Below, piece by piece: positions 34,114 to 42,172 of a DNA stretch of 49,069 nucleotides. A program made the translations under genes and the position numbers. The DNA comes from Candidatus Nanopelagicales bacterium (GTDB taxonomy: Bacteria > Actinomycetota > Actinomycetes > S36-B12 > CAIYMF01). How positions within the stretch are numbered: the first letter of the stretch is position 1; each line of letters begins with the position of its first letter. The stretch is taken from the NCBI GenBank assembly GCA_025456015.1, contig JALOLK010000003.1:1-49069 (forward strand), given 5' to 3'. Under the pieces are notes generated by a model. The model saw only the letters and a list, made by a program, of their open reading frames with translations. It had not been told where the DNA came from and ran no database searches.

Positions 34114-34938
34114 ATGAGGCGGGCCCTGACGGCGGTCGTGCTGCTCGCGCTGCTCCCCGGATGCACCGGCGACGGGCTGGCGCAGCAGCAGTCGCCCTCC
34201 GCCCCACCAGGGCGGTCGGCCACCGCGACGACGGCGTCCCCGCCGGCCAGCATCCCGGCCACCGCCAGCCCGACGAGCACCCCCAGCGCGCGCGCAAGCA
34301 TGCCCACCCCGACACCCGGCGTCCGCGACTCCTCCCGCGACCTGCCCCTGATCGAGGCGGCCGGGCGCGGGGACCGCAGCGAGGTGCGACGCCTGCTCGA
34401 GCGCGGTGCCAGCGTGCGCGCGACCGACCAGCGCGGCCGGACCCCGCTCATCGCCGCCGCCTACGGCAACCACGTGCGCGTGGCCCGCGAGCTGCTCCGG
34501 GCCGGCGCCGACCCCGACGAGAAGGACGCCACGGTGCAGAGCGCGTACCTCATCGCGACCAGCGAGGTGGGCGATGACCCAGCGCTGCTCGAGCTGCTGC
34601 TGGCTGCGGGCGCCGACGTCGCGGCACGCGACTCGTTCAACGGCACCGGCCTGATCCGGGCCGCCGAGCGGGGGTTCCCCGACATCGTCGCGGTGCTGCT
34701 CGCCGCCGGCGTTGAGGTCGACCACGTGAACCGGCTGGGCTGGACGGCCCTGCACGAGGCGATCATCCTCGGCGACGGCTCCCGGCCCTACGTCGAGGTC
34801 GTGCGCCTCCTGGTGGACGCGGGGGCCGACGTCGACCTGCCGTCCGCGCGGGACGGCGTGCGCCCGCTCACCCATGCCCGGCGGGCCGGCCAGGAGCAGG
34901 TGGCGCAGGCGCTGGAGGAGGCTGGGGCGAGGCCGTGA
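34114..34938 (+). CDS. ankyrin-repeat lipoprotein
   Basis: The 274-aa protein has a short lipoprotein signal (ALTAVVLLALLPGC, Cys at residue 17), a Ser/Thr/Pro-rich linker of ~55 residues and about five ankyrin repeats from residue ~75: DLPLIEAAGRGDRSEVRRLLERGASVRATDQRGRTPLIAAAYGNHVRVARELLRAGADPDEKD, two further repeats, and WTALHEAIILGDGSRPYVEVVRLLVDAGADVDLP. Ankyrin repeats bind proteins; here they would face outside the membrane. The partner is unknown. The track ORF starting at 32653 is an in-frame extension antisense to the HNH gene. Confidence 0.88.
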   Translation: MRRALTAVVLLALLPGCTGDGLAQQQSPSAPPGRSATATTASPPASIPATASPTSTPSARASMPTPTPGVRDSSRDLPLIEAAGRGDRSEVRRLLERGASVRATDQRGRTPLIAAAYGNHVRVARELLRAGADPDEKDATVQSAYLIATSEVGDDPALLELLLAAGADVAARDSFNGTGLIRAAERGFPDIVAVLLAAGVEVDHVNRLGWTALHEAIILGDGSRPYVEVVRLLVDAGADVDLPSARDGVRPLTHARRAGQEQVAQALEEAGARP

Positions 34939-35072
34939 GCCGGTCGCCGTCGCGCGCCGCACGGAGTTGCTCGCCGTCACCTCGCGTGCCCGTCGTGCTC
35001 GCGACCGTCGCCCGCGAGCTCGGACCCTCCCTCGTGGTCCGCCGCCAGCTGCCGACCGAGCGGCCCACGTAG
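34935..35072 (+). CDS. possible 45-aa ORF overlapping the ankyrin gene stop
   Basis: GTG at 34935 overlaps the ankyrin TGA (GTGA) and opens a 45-codon frame ending at TAG 35072. The product begins Ser/Arg-rich and ends VVLATVARELGPSLVVRRQLPTERPT, which has protein-like amphipathic character. It is too short for the track. There is no known family; it may be a small coupled gene, a decayed remnant or chance. Otherwise the 179-bp gap before the SDR gene holds nothing I recognise. Confidence 0.25.
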   Translation: MSRSPSRAARSCSPSPRVPVVLATVARELGPSLVVRRQLPTERPT

Positions 35073-35117
35073 GGCGGCCGGTCGTATCCCGGCCCGTCGC
35101 CCGGGTAGCGCCCCACC

Positions 35118-36635
35118 ATGGCGGGCAGCTACGTCGTCACCGGGGCGTCCAGCGGCATCGGCCTGGCCACGGCGCTGCGACTGGCCCACGAGGGCGCGAA
35201 CCTGACCCTGGTGGCGCGCGCCCCTGAGGCGCTCGAGGCCGCCCGCGCGACGTGCGAGCGCGCGGGCGCAGCGGTGCTGGTCGTGCCCGCGGACGTCCGC
35301 GACCCGGTGGCCGTGGACCGCGCGATCGATGCCGCGGTGCAGCGGTTCGGCCGCATCGACGGCATCGTGCACAGCGCCGCCGTTGCCGCGTTCGGCCGGT
35401 TCGAGGACATGCCCGCCGACGTCTTCGCAGGCACCATCGCGACCAACCTGTTCGGCACGGCCATCGTCGCCCGAGCCGCGCTGCGGAGGTTCCGCACCCA
35501 GGGGCACGGCCGCCTGGTGATCCTCAGCTCGGCGCTGGGCAGCCTCGTCATGCCCTGGATGAGCCCGTACGTCGCGTCGAAGTGGGCGGTGAACGGGCTG
35601 GTGCGGACGCTGCAGATCGAGACGCGGGACAACCGGGAGATCGGGATCGCGCTGGTCGCCCCCGGTGGCGTGGACACGCCGATCTACCGGCTCGGGGCGA
35701 CCTACCTGGGCCGGCACGGCCGCCCGCTGCCGCCGGTGCAGCACCCCGACGCGGTCGCCGCCCGCGTCGTGCGCGCGCTGGAGCGGCCCAGGCGCAGGAT
35801 CTGGCCGAACCCCACCAGCCTGCCCGCGGTCGCGGCCTTCCACGTGGCCCCGGCCGTGTTCGACGCGATCGCCATCCCGCTCATGGCCCGACTCGGCCTC
35901 GAGCACGGCGACCCGGCCGGGCCGACGCCGGGCAACGTGCACGAGCCGCTGCCGCGTCGCGAGGGCCTGACCCGCCAGGAGTCCGGGCTCCCACGCCCGC
36001 AGCGCCTGCGTCGCCAGCCCGCCGGCAGCGTCCGACCGCCCCGGATCGCCGCCGCGTTCGTGGGCCCGGGCGCGTCGGACACCGCACCCGCCACTGCAGC
36101 AGGAGGAGCCCCCATGTCCAAGGCCAGCAAGCCCGGCGTCGTCGTCAGCCGCGAGGTGGGCGCCCCGGCCAGCGCCGTCTGGCAGGTGCTCTGCGACGGC
36201 TGGACCTACGCCAACTGGGTCGTCGGGGCCTCCCGCGTGCGCCAGGTGGAGCCCGACTGGCCCGCCGCAGGCACCCGCATCCACCATGCCGTCGGCGCGT
36301 GGCCCCTGCTCATCCAGGACCACACGGTCTCGCTGTCGGCCACGGCCGAGCGGGAGCTGGCCCTCCAGGCGCGCGGCTGGCCGTTGGGCGAGGCGCGCGT
36401 GGTCATCGCCATCGAGCCGATGGGCGAGGAGCGCTGCCGCATCACGATCTCCGAGGACGCCACCGCCGGCCCCGGCCTGCTGGCGCCTCGGCCGGTCCGC
36501 CAGGCCCTGATCGCGCCGCGCAACAAGGAGGCCCTCTACCGGTTGGCGCTGATCGCCGAGGGCCGCCACGGCAACCGGATCGCCAACGACACCGAGGACG
36601 GCGCCGGCACCGCGTTCTCCGTCGCCTCCGAGTAG
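35118..36635 (+). CDS. short-chain dehydrogenase fused in frame to an SRPBCC domain
   Basis: This is one open frame of 505 aa. Residues 1-~275 are a classical SDR: TGASSGIG cofactor motif, Asp in PADVRD, catalytic Ser in VILSSALGS and YVASKWAVNG (Tyr-X3-Lys). Residues ~333-505 are an SRPBCC/polyketide-cyclase-like domain (VVVSREVGAPASAVWQVLCDGWTYANWVVGASRVRQVEP). The link (~280-332) is Arg/Pro-rich and looks like translated intergenic sequence. A strong AGGAGGAG lies just before an internal ATG at 36114, so the SRPBCC part is probably also, or mainly, made separately. TAGCGC lies six bases before the first ATG. The substrates are unknown. Confidence 0.82.
   Translation: MAGSYVVTGASSGIGLATALRLAHEGANLTLVARAPEALEAARATCERAGAAVLVVPADVRDPVAVDRAIDAAVQRFGRIDGIVHSAAVAAFGRFEDMPADVFAGTIATNLFGTAIVARAALRRFRTQGHGRLVILSSALGSLVMPWMSPYVASKWAVNGLVRTLQIETRDNREIGIALVAPGGVDTPIYRLGATYLGRHGRPLPPVQHPDAVAARVVRALERPRRRIWPNPTSLPAVAAFHVAPAVFDAIAIPLMARLGLEHGDPAGPTPGNVHEPLPRREGLTRQESGLPRPQRLRRQPAGSVRPPRIAAAFVGPGASDTAPATAAGGAPMSKASKPGVVVSREVGAPASAVWQVLCDGWTYANWVVGASRVRQVEPDWPAAGTRIHHAVGAWPLLIQDHTVSLSATAERELALQARGWPLGEARVVIAIEPMGEERCRITISEDATAGPGLLAPRPVRQALIAPRNKEALYRLALIAEGRHGNRIANDTEDGAGTAFSVASE
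36114..36635 (+). CDS. internal start for a free-standing SRPBCC protein
   Basis: ATG 36114 is preceded by AGGAGGAGCCCCC, the best ribosome site in this part of the window, and starts MSKASKPGVVVSREVGAP, a normal SRPBCC N-terminus. It would give a 173-aa protein in the same frame as the SDR fusion. Such SDR/SRPBCC neighbours are usually separate genes in actinobacteria as I recall. The domain binds hydrophobic ligands in a helix-grip cavity; no catalytic role can be read. Confidence 0.6.
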   Translation: MSKASKPGVVVSREVGAPASAVWQVLCDGWTYANWVVGASRVRQVEPDWPAAGTRIHHAVGAWPLLIQDHTVSLSATAERELALQARGWPLGEARVVIAIEPMGEERCRITISEDATAGPGLLAPRPVRQALIAPRNKEALYRLALIAEGRHGNRIANDTEDGAGTAFSVASE

Positions 36636-36637
36636 GA

Positions 36638-36652
36638 GGGCGCAGCGCGCCC
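36638..36652. terminator. hairpin between convergent genes
   Basis: GGGCGC-agc-GCGCCC is a perfect six-base-pair stem with a three-base loop in the 22-bp gap between the SDR-SRPBCC stop and the lactonase stop. It is suitable as a two-way terminator. Confidence 0.5.
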
Positions 36653-36657
36653 GGGGC

Positions 36658-37752
36658 TCAGACGAACCGCGGGCAGACCGGCATCGGGACGGCGAGGTCG
36701 TCGCCGGTCCGTGTGAGCGTGCCGGTCGAGGCGTCCACGTGGAAGGCCGTGATGGCGTCGCTGTCCTGGTTGGCGCACACGAGGTAGCGTCCGGTCGGGT
36801 CGATCACGAAGCCCCGCGGGGTGGCCCCGCCCGAGTCGCTGTGGTGGCGCAGGACCAGCAGCCCGTCACCACCGACCTGGAAGCAGGCCAGGCTGTCGTG
36901 GCCCCGGTTCGACGCGTAGACGAAGCGGCCGTCCGGGGTGACGTGCACGTCGGCCGCCGTGCTCTCGCCAGCGAACCCCTTGGGCAGCATGCCGATCTCC
37001 TGCACCACCTCGAGGATGCCGGTCGCCGGGTCGAAGGCCATGGCCAGCAGCGTCGAGCGCAGCTCGCAGGCCACGTAGGCGATCGGGCGTCGTGGGTGGA
37101 ACGCCAGGTGCCGGGGGCCGGACCCCGCCGGCACGGTCACCTCGGCGTGCTCCTCGAGGCGCCCGGCCGCGAGGTCCATCCGGTACACCATGATCGTGTC
37201 CGTGCCCAGGTCGCAGGACAGCGCCCAGGCGTTCGTCGGATCGGGCACGATGCAGTGCGCATAGGGCTTGTCCTGGCGCTGCGGGTGCACGCTGGACCCG
37301 CTGTGCGCGACGACGTCGGAGGGCTCGCCGATGGTGCCGTCGGGGCGGATCGGCAGCATCGCCACGCTGCCGCTGATGTAGTGCGCCACGAGGGCGTGGC
37401 GACCGGTGGCCTCGATGCTGATGAAGCAGGGGTCCTCCCCGCCGCTGCCCACCGCGTTGATGACCACCAGCGCCCCGTTCACCGGGTCGAGCCGCAGCGC
37501 CGTCACGCCGCCGCCGGCCCGGCCCTCGAAGCTGCCCTTCTCGTTGACCGCGTACACGCAGCCGTTGCGCGGGTGCACTGCCACGAAGGACGGGTTCGGG
37601 AACACCGGCACCGTCCCGCGCATGCCCAGCCGGCCGGAGGCCGGGTCGAACGAGCAGGTGTAGAGGCCCTCGCTGCGGCTTCCCTCCGGCTCGGTGTAGG
37701 TGCCGACGACGAGTCCGGGCACGGCGACGTCCTGCGTGATGGGTCCAGGCAT
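36658..37752 (-). CDS. lactonase-family beta-propeller protein (YbhE-like)
   Basis: The 364-aa protein has seven-bladed beta-propeller repeats of the Lactonase/6-phosphogluconolactonase (Pgl, YbhE) family: VVGTYTEPEGSRSEGLYTCSFD, FVAVHPRNGCVYAVNE, RHLAFHPRRPIAYVACELRSTLLAM, and DGRFVYASNRGHDSLACF. It has no signal peptide. Family members hydrolyse 6-phosphogluconolactone or other lactones, but many remain untested. Only the ATG at 37752 gives a normal N-terminus; TAGTGG lies six bases upstream. It is not next to pentose-phosphate genes. Confidence 0.88.
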   Translation of the reverse strand: MPGPITQDVAVPGLVVGTYTEPEGSRSEGLYTCSFDPASGRLGMRGTVPVFPNPSFVAVHPRNGCVYAVNEKGSFEGRAGGGVTALRLDPVNGALVVINAVGSGGEDPCFISIEATGRHALVAHYISGSVAMLPIRPDGTIGEPSDVVAHSGSSVHPQRQDKPYAHCIVPDPTNAWALSCDLGTDTIMVYRMDLAAGRLEEHAEVTVPAGSGPRHLAFHPRRPIAYVACELRSTLLAMAFDPATGILEVVQEIGMLPKGFAGESTAADVHVTPDGRFVYASNRGHDSLACFQVGGDGLLVLRHHSDSGGATPRGFVIDPTGRYLVCANQDSDAITAFHVDASTGTLTRTGDDLAVPMPVCPRFV

Positions 37753-37795
37753 GCGCGGCCACTACCCGTGTCGGCGCGGGCCATCCGAGGACCGC

Positions 37796-39394
37796 TCAGG
37801 CGAACGGCAGCAGCCGCGACCAGGCGGTGCGGACCAGTGCCCGCTGCACGGCACCGGCTCGACCCGCCGCGCGCAGCGCCACCCGCGCGGCGTTCCAGCC
37901 GCATGCCCCGTGCACCCCGCCGCCGGGGTGCGCCGAGGCCCCTGCCAGGTACAGCCGCTCGATCGGGGTCTCCGGGCGGCCCAGGCCCGGCGTCGGGCGG
38001 AGCACGAGCTGCTGGTGCAGCGCCGCGGTGCCGGCGTTCGTCGCGCCGGCGACCAGGTTGGCATCGCTGGCCTGCAGGTCGCACGGGGCCTGCACGAGCC
38101 GGTGGCGGATCGTGGCACGGAACCCGGGGGCCACCCGCTCGACGGCCAGCTCCATCCGCTCGACGTGGGCGGCCACGGCCCGGTCGTCATCGGCCCAGCG
38201 GTGGGGCAGGTGCGTGTAGGCCCACGCCGACTCGGTGCCCGCCGGTGAGCGGGTCGGGTCGGCCACGGCCATCTGGCCCAGCAGCAGGAACGGGCGCTGG
38301 GGCATCCGGCCCACGGACAGGTCGGCGGCGAAGTCCACGAAGCCGTCCACGTCGGCGCCGAGGTGCACGGTGCCCGCCCCGGCCGCCCCGGGGTTCGACC
38401 AGGGGATCGGCGCGTCGAGGGTCCAGTTCAGCTTGAGGGTCGCGTCGTCCCAGCCGAACCGCTCGAGGTCGGCGAGCAGCCTCGCCGGCAGGTGCTCGGC
38501 GCCCACGAGGTCGCGGTACAGGGCAGGGGCGGCGACGTCGGCCAGCACGGCGCGGCGCGCGCGGATCCGCCGCCCGTCGGCCAGCCGGACGCCGACCGCC
38601 CGCCGGTCCACCACCTCGATGCGCTCGACGGCCGTGCCGAGCACGGTGCGGGCGCCCCGCGCCGTGGCCCGGGCGTGCAGGGCGTGGGCCAGGCGGCCCG
38701 CCCCGCCCTGCGGCACCGGGAATCCCACGTCCTGGCCCAGCATGGCCAGCAGCCAGCCGAACAGGGCGCTGCCGGCCCCGTCGGGGCTGAGATCGGCGTG
38801 CATCGCGTTGCCGGTGAGCAGCGCGGGGCCGCCGTCGCCGGCGAACCGCTCCCGGCCCAGGGCGCGGACCGGCAGCGCGGCCAGGCGCGCGAGGTCCAGC
38901 CCGCCGCGCGCACCGGTGCGGCGCAGCAGCTGCAGCACCGCGGCCGCCGGTGGGAACGGCGTGAACAGGGCGTCGAGCAGGGGGTCGCGCACCTGCTGCC
39001 ACTGCCCGACCAGCTCCAGCCACGCGGCACCGTCGCCCGGCGCGAAGGCGTCCAGCGCATCGGCCGTCGCCTCGGGGTCGTGGTGCAGCACGGCGGTGCG
39101 GCCGTCGTCGAAGGCATGGGCGAGCACGGCCGGGGCGCGCACCCAGCGCAGGCCGTGGGCGGGCAGGTCGAGGTCGGCGATGATCGGGCTGGCGGCAGCC
39201 AGGGGGTAGAAGGCGCTGAACAGGTCGGTCACGAAGCCCGGCTCGAGCGCCTCGGCGCTGCGCACGGCGCCGCCGACCGCGTCGTTGGCCTCGACGAGCA
39301 GCACATCCCACCCCGCGTCGGCCAGGGCGTTGGCGGCCACGAGGCCGTTGGGCCCCGCACCGATGACCACGGCGTCGGCCGACTCCGCACCCAT
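37796..39394 (-). CDS. phytoene-desaturase-like FAD-dependent oxidoreductase
   Basis: The 532-aa flavoprotein has an N-terminal Rossmann motif AVVIGAGPNGLVAANALADAGWDVLLVEANDAVGGAVRS, the pattern of CrtI/carotenoid-oxidoreductase relatives (NAD(P)/FAD-dependent). The C-terminal FAD-contact region is LYLAGASAHPGGGVHGACGWNAARVAL. It resembles the widespread actinobacterial proteins annotated as NAD(P)/FAD-dependent oxidoreductase rather than true phytoene desaturase; no carotenoid genes are nearby. GGGAGGG six bases before ATG 39394 fixes the start; the 1021-aa track ORF runs antisense through the neighbouring acyltransferase. Divergent from the WS/DGAT gene. Confidence 0.88.
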   Translation of the reverse strand: MGAESADAVVIGAGPNGLVAANALADAGWDVLLVEANDAVGGAVRSAEALEPGFVTDLFSAFYPLAAASPIIADLDLPAHGLRWVRAPAVLAHAFDDGRTAVLHHDPEATADALDAFAPGDGAAWLELVGQWQQVRDPLLDALFTPFPPAAAVLQLLRRTGARGGLDLARLAALPVRALGRERFAGDGGPALLTGNAMHADLSPDGAGSALFGWLLAMLGQDVGFPVPQGGAGRLAHALHARATARGARTVLGTAVERIEVVDRRAVGVRLADGRRIRARRAVLADVAAPALYRDLVGAEHLPARLLADLERFGWDDATLKLNWTLDAPIPWSNPGAAGAGTVHLGADVDGFVDFAADLSVGRMPQRPFLLLGQMAVADPTRSPAGTESAWAYTHLPHRWADDDRAVAAHVERMELAVERVAPGFRATIRHRLVQAPCDLQASDANLVAGATNAGTAALHQQLVLRPTPGLGRPETPIERLYLAGASAHPGGGVHGACGWNAARVALRAAGRAGAVQRALVRTAWSRLLPFA

Positions 39395-39484
39395 CCGATC
39401 CCTCCCGATCCGGCCGCAGCCCCCGACCACATCCCCGGCGTGCACCTGCCCCGTCCCTACCCGGCGGCGGTCGGGCCATCCGGT

Positions 39485-39515
39485 TCCCCGGCGCCGCACG
39501 GCGCGCGCCCGGGGA
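39485..39515. promoter_or_regulatory. inverted repeat in divergent region of oxidoreductase and WS/DGAT genes
   Basis: TCCCCGG (39485-39491) and CCGGGGA (39509-39515) are perfect arms with 17 bp between them, and the palindrome AGCGGCCGCT follows directly. The gap (39395-39562) is shared by both promoters, so a common operator is possible. GC-rich chance pairing is a real alternative. Confidence 0.35.
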
Positions 39516-39562
39516 GCGGCCGCTGGCGCGCGTGTGCCGCCCCGAGCGGCCAGCATGGGGCG

Positions 39563-40936
39563 ATGGCCGACCGGCTGCACGCCCTCGATGCCGTGTGGCG
39601 CGAGATGGAGGGACCGGGGCCCTCGATCGCCATCGGGACCGTCGCCGTGGCCGATGGCCCCAGCCCGGGGCTCGCCGCGCTGGTGGCCCTGCTCACCGAG
39701 CGGCTGCCGCGGATGCCCCGGATGCGCCAGGTGCTGCAGCCGCCGACCGTCGGCCTGCGCCGCCCGGCCTGGGTGCCCGCCGAGCCCTTCGACGTGGCCG
39801 AGCACGTGCACGCCCTGGCCGTGCGGCCCGGTGGTGGCCCGCACCCGGCCACCTTGGACGAGGCTGTGGGCCGCATCATGGAGCGCCGCCTGCCCGACGA
39901 CCTGCCCCTGTGGGATGCCTGGCTCGTCGACGGCCTGGCGGAGGGTCGGTGGGCGCTGGTCTGGCGCGTGCACCACACCGTCGTCGACGGCCTCGGCGCA
40001 CTCGCGCTGCTCGGCGAGGGCTTCGACACCGCGCCCGAGGGCGGCACCACGCTGGCGCAGGCGGTCCTGGCCGGCCGGGCGCAGCCGCGCGGCTGGGACG
40101 CGCGGGCGACCAGCGGCACGGGTTGGGGCGGGCTGCTGCGCTCGGCGCGCACCGGCGCGGCGGACGCGCTGGGCCTGGCCCGCTCGGTCCTGCCGCACGT
40201 CGGGCCCGCGGTGGGGGCCGTCGCCCCGCACCGGCCGAGCTCGCTCACCGGTGCGGTCGACGACCGGCGGCACTGGGTGGGTACGCAGGTGGCCCTGGCC
40301 GACGTCAAGGATGCCCGACGCGCGTTCGGCGTCACGGTCAACGACGTCGTCCTGGCGTGCGTGGCCGGGGGCTTCCGGGCGCTGCTCGAGCACCGGGGTG
40401 AGCCGCTCGAGGGGCGGGTGGTGCGCAACCTGGTGCCGGTCGCGATGGCACCGGCCGCCGACGGCCATGCCGGCAACCGCGTGAGCGGCCTGCTCGGCCA
40501 CCTGCCGGTCGGCGAGCCCGACCCGCTCGAGCGGCTGCGCGCGGTCGCCATGGCCGTGCGCCACGGCAAGGGGTCCCAGCAGGCCGCCACCCTGGCGCTG
40601 TTCATCGACCTCGCCGACCGGGCCGTGCCCAGCGCGGTGCAGGACCTCGCGGTGTCGACGGTCGGCCGCTACGTCCCGGCGCTGTTCATCGACACGCTCA
40701 CCACGAACGTGCCCGGCCCGCAGTTCCCCGTCTACCTGGCCGGCCGGCGGGTCCGCACGCTGTCGCCGATCATCCCGGTGGCCGGGCACACGCCGATCAC
40801 CACGGGCATCGTGAGCTACGACGGGTGGCTGGACGTCGGCGTGAGCGGCGACGGGGCGCACGGCGCCGACCTCGCGGTGCTCGCCGCGGGGATCGGGGCC
40901 AGCGCCGCGGAGTACGCCGCGCTGGCCAGGGGGTGA
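39563..40936 (+). CDS. wax ester synthase/diacylglycerol acyltransferase family protein
   Basis: The 457-aa WS/DGAT enzyme transfers acyl-CoA to alcohols or diacylglycerol for storage lipid. The N-terminus MADRLHALDAVWREMEGP matches the family, the catalytic HHxxxDG motif is HHTVVDGLGALAL, and the C-terminal block carries NVPGPQFPVYLAGRRV with VSYDGWLDVGVSGD, as in mycobacterial and Acinetobacter homologues. Actinobacteria usually hold many paralogues. ATG 39563 has CAGCAT six bases upstream; the track start belongs to the antisense reading of the oxidoreductase. It is divergent from that FAD enzyme and convergent with the SH3 gene. Confidence 0.92.
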   Translation: MADRLHALDAVWREMEGPGPSIAIGTVAVADGPSPGLAALVALLTERLPRMPRMRQVLQPPTVGLRRPAWVPAEPFDVAEHVHALAVRPGGGPHPATLDEAVGRIMERRLPDDLPLWDAWLVDGLAEGRWALVWRVHHTVVDGLGALALLGEGFDTAPEGGTTLAQAVLAGRAQPRGWDARATSGTGWGGLLRSARTGAADALGLARSVLPHVGPAVGAVAPHRPSSLTGAVDDRRHWVGTQVALADVKDARRAFGVTVNDVVLACVAGGFRALLEHRGEPLEGRVVRNLVPVAMAPAADGHAGNRVSGLLGHLPVGEPDPLERLRAVAMAVRHGKGSQQAATLALFIDLADRAVPSAVQDLAVSTVGRYVPALFIDTLTTNVPGPQFPVYLAGRRVRTLSPIIPVAGHTPITTGIVSYDGWLDVGVSGDGAHGADLAVLAAGIGASAAEYAALARG

Positions 40937-40956
40937 CGCGGGCCGGGGGCCGCGCG
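40937..40956. terminator. hairpin between convergent WS/DGAT and SH3 genes
   Basis: CGCGGGCC and GGCCGCGCG pair with one bulged base around a GGG loop directly after the acyltransferase stop. It is a modest stem in a 40-bp convergent gap. Confidence 0.4.
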
Positions 40957-40976
40957 ACGGGGGTGGCGGCGTCGCC

Positions 40977-41936
40977 TCAGCGCACGCTCACGTGCACGTG
41001 GTCGTAGTGGTTGGCCGTCGCGGAGCCGCGGTCGGACATGCCGCGCCAGCCGTCGCCGGCCCGCTGCGTGGTCCAGATCCGCTGCGCCCAGATCACCTCG
41101 GTCACCCCGAGGGCACCGGCGTTGGCCCGGACGAACGCCGCGACGGCATCCCCGGTCCCGCCGCTGACCATGATGTCCAGGGCACGTCCGGAGCCGTGGT
41201 TGCCGCCCCCGCCGCGCAGGCCCCCGTAGCTGGTGATCGACGGGAAGGCGTTGCAGACCGCGCGGTGCACGGCGATCGCGTTCGCGGTCAGGCCCGACTC
41301 CACGCCCGAGCTCGCGCAGGCGGCGCTGGACGGCCCGGCCGGGCGCGGCTTGGGCTTGGACGTCGACAGGAAGTCGTCCTTGATCCAGCGCAGCTCGTCG
41401 CGCACGACCACCTGGCGCCACTCGCCGTCGGTCACGTCGGTGATGCGCACCTTGGTACCGCGCTCGAGGACCGTGACCACCTCGCTGTCCATGCCCGGCT
41501 CGGTCCGCACGTTGACGTCGTCGCGGGCGTAGCGCTTGCCGATCACCTCGGGCTCGACCTCGAGGGGCTCGAGCTCCTCACCGGCGGCGTCCACGGCCAA
41601 CGCGGCCGGGACGGGCCCACGCTCGTCGGAGCGGGCGCTGCGGGAGGTCGCGTCGCGGCCACGGCTGGCCAGGGCCTCGACGTCGGCAGCGCTGAGTGTG
41701 GCGGCGGCGACCACGGGGGAGGCGGCCGCGGCGGGCAGGGCCGCGAAGCTGGAGGTGGCGGCGAGGGGCTCGGCGGGCGGGGCGGGTGCGGCCAGGGGCT
41801 CGGCGGCGCTGCCGGCCATGACGCTGGGCGCGAGCAGCGCCGACGCGGCGGCCAGGCCGACGCCGGCGGACAGGACCAGGCCACGTCGCGGGCGGCGCTG
41901 CGGGCACGTGGGCGTGCTGGGGGAGGTGCGGTGCAT
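40977..41936 (-). CDS. exported SH3-domain protein with M15-peptidase-like C-terminus
   Basis: The 319-aa protein has an Arg-rich signal peptide (RRPRRGLVLSAGVGLAAASALLAPSVMAGSA) and a long Ala/Pro/Glu-rich linker. A bacterial SH3 domain follows at about residues 138-195 (RYARDDVNVRTEPGMDSEVVTVLERGTKVRITDVTDGEWRQVVVRDELRWI). The C-terminal domain has GNHGSGRALDIMVSG and NHYDHVHVSVR, the HxxxxxxD...HxxH pattern of ARB-07466-like/M15-type domains that act on or bind peptidoglycan. It probably works in the cell wall. GGAAGGA precedes the ATG. Divergent from the PlsC gene. Confidence 0.87.
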   Translation of the reverse strand: MHRTSPSTPTCPQRRPRRGLVLSAGVGLAAASALLAPSVMAGSAAEPLAAPAPPAEPLAATSSFAALPAAAASPVVAAATLSAADVEALASRGRDATSRSARSDERGPVPAALAVDAAGEELEPLEVEPEVIGKRYARDDVNVRTEPGMDSEVVTVLERGTKVRITDVTDGEWRQVVVRDELRWIKDDFLSTSKPKPRPAGPSSAACASSGVESGLTANAIAVHRAVCNAFPSITSYGGLRGGGGNHGSGRALDIMVSGGTGDAVAAFVRANAGALGVTEVIWAQRIWTTQRAGDGWRGMSDRGSATANHYDHVHVSVR

Positions 41937-41960
41937 CGTTCGGTCGTCCTTCCGGTCTTG

Positions 41961-41975
41961 CTCGGTGTGCCCGAG
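41961..41975. other. short hairpin in the SH3 gene leader
   Basis: CTCGG-tgtgc-CCGAG lies 25-39 bp upstream of the SH3 gene ATG on the minus strand. A c-di-AMP riboswitch is often found before such cell-wall genes in actinobacteria, but I do not see its core here; this is only a small hairpin. Confidence 0.3.
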
Positions 41976-42055
41976 GGTTCCGTACGGGCGGCGCGACGTT
42001 CGCGCGCAGGTGCTCGGTGGGCCATGCCCGGACCGCCAGCGGCTGAAACGGCGAT

Positions 42056-42072
42056 GTGGTGCAGATCACCAC
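42056..42072. promoter_or_regulatory. six-base inverted repeat before the acyltransferase gene
   Basis: GTGGTG-cagat-CACCAC is a perfect inverted repeat about 100 bp before the PlsC start, in the 236-bp divergent gap with the SH3 gene. The overlapping TGTGG-N6-TCACC is close to a Crp/GlxR site but lacks its symmetry. The rest of this gap contains no gene that I can see. Confidence 0.4.
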
Positions 42073-42172
42073 GGCGCCGCGGCAGGGCCCGGGCCACGGC
42101 GCGGATGCCGGGTGGCCGGTGCCACCATGCCTCCAGGACCACCCACGGCGCAAATGCGGAAAGGGAACGGGC

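Noticed and set aside
37796-40861. 1021-aa minus-strand ORF as a single large gene
   Set aside because: Only the C-terminal 532 residues are a real FAD enzyme with its own ribosome site at 39394; the rest is antisense to the WS/DGAT gene.
42055-42070. Crp/GlxR-like site TGTGG-N6-TCACC
   Set aside because: It departs from the TGTGA-N6-TCACA symmetry on both arms, and the overlapping GTGGTG-CACCAC inverted repeat explains the sequence better.
41937-42172. possible c-di-AMP (ydaO) riboswitch before the SH3 cell-wall gene
   Set aside because: The gene type fits, but the conserved core sequences are absent; only a small 5-bp hairpin is visible.
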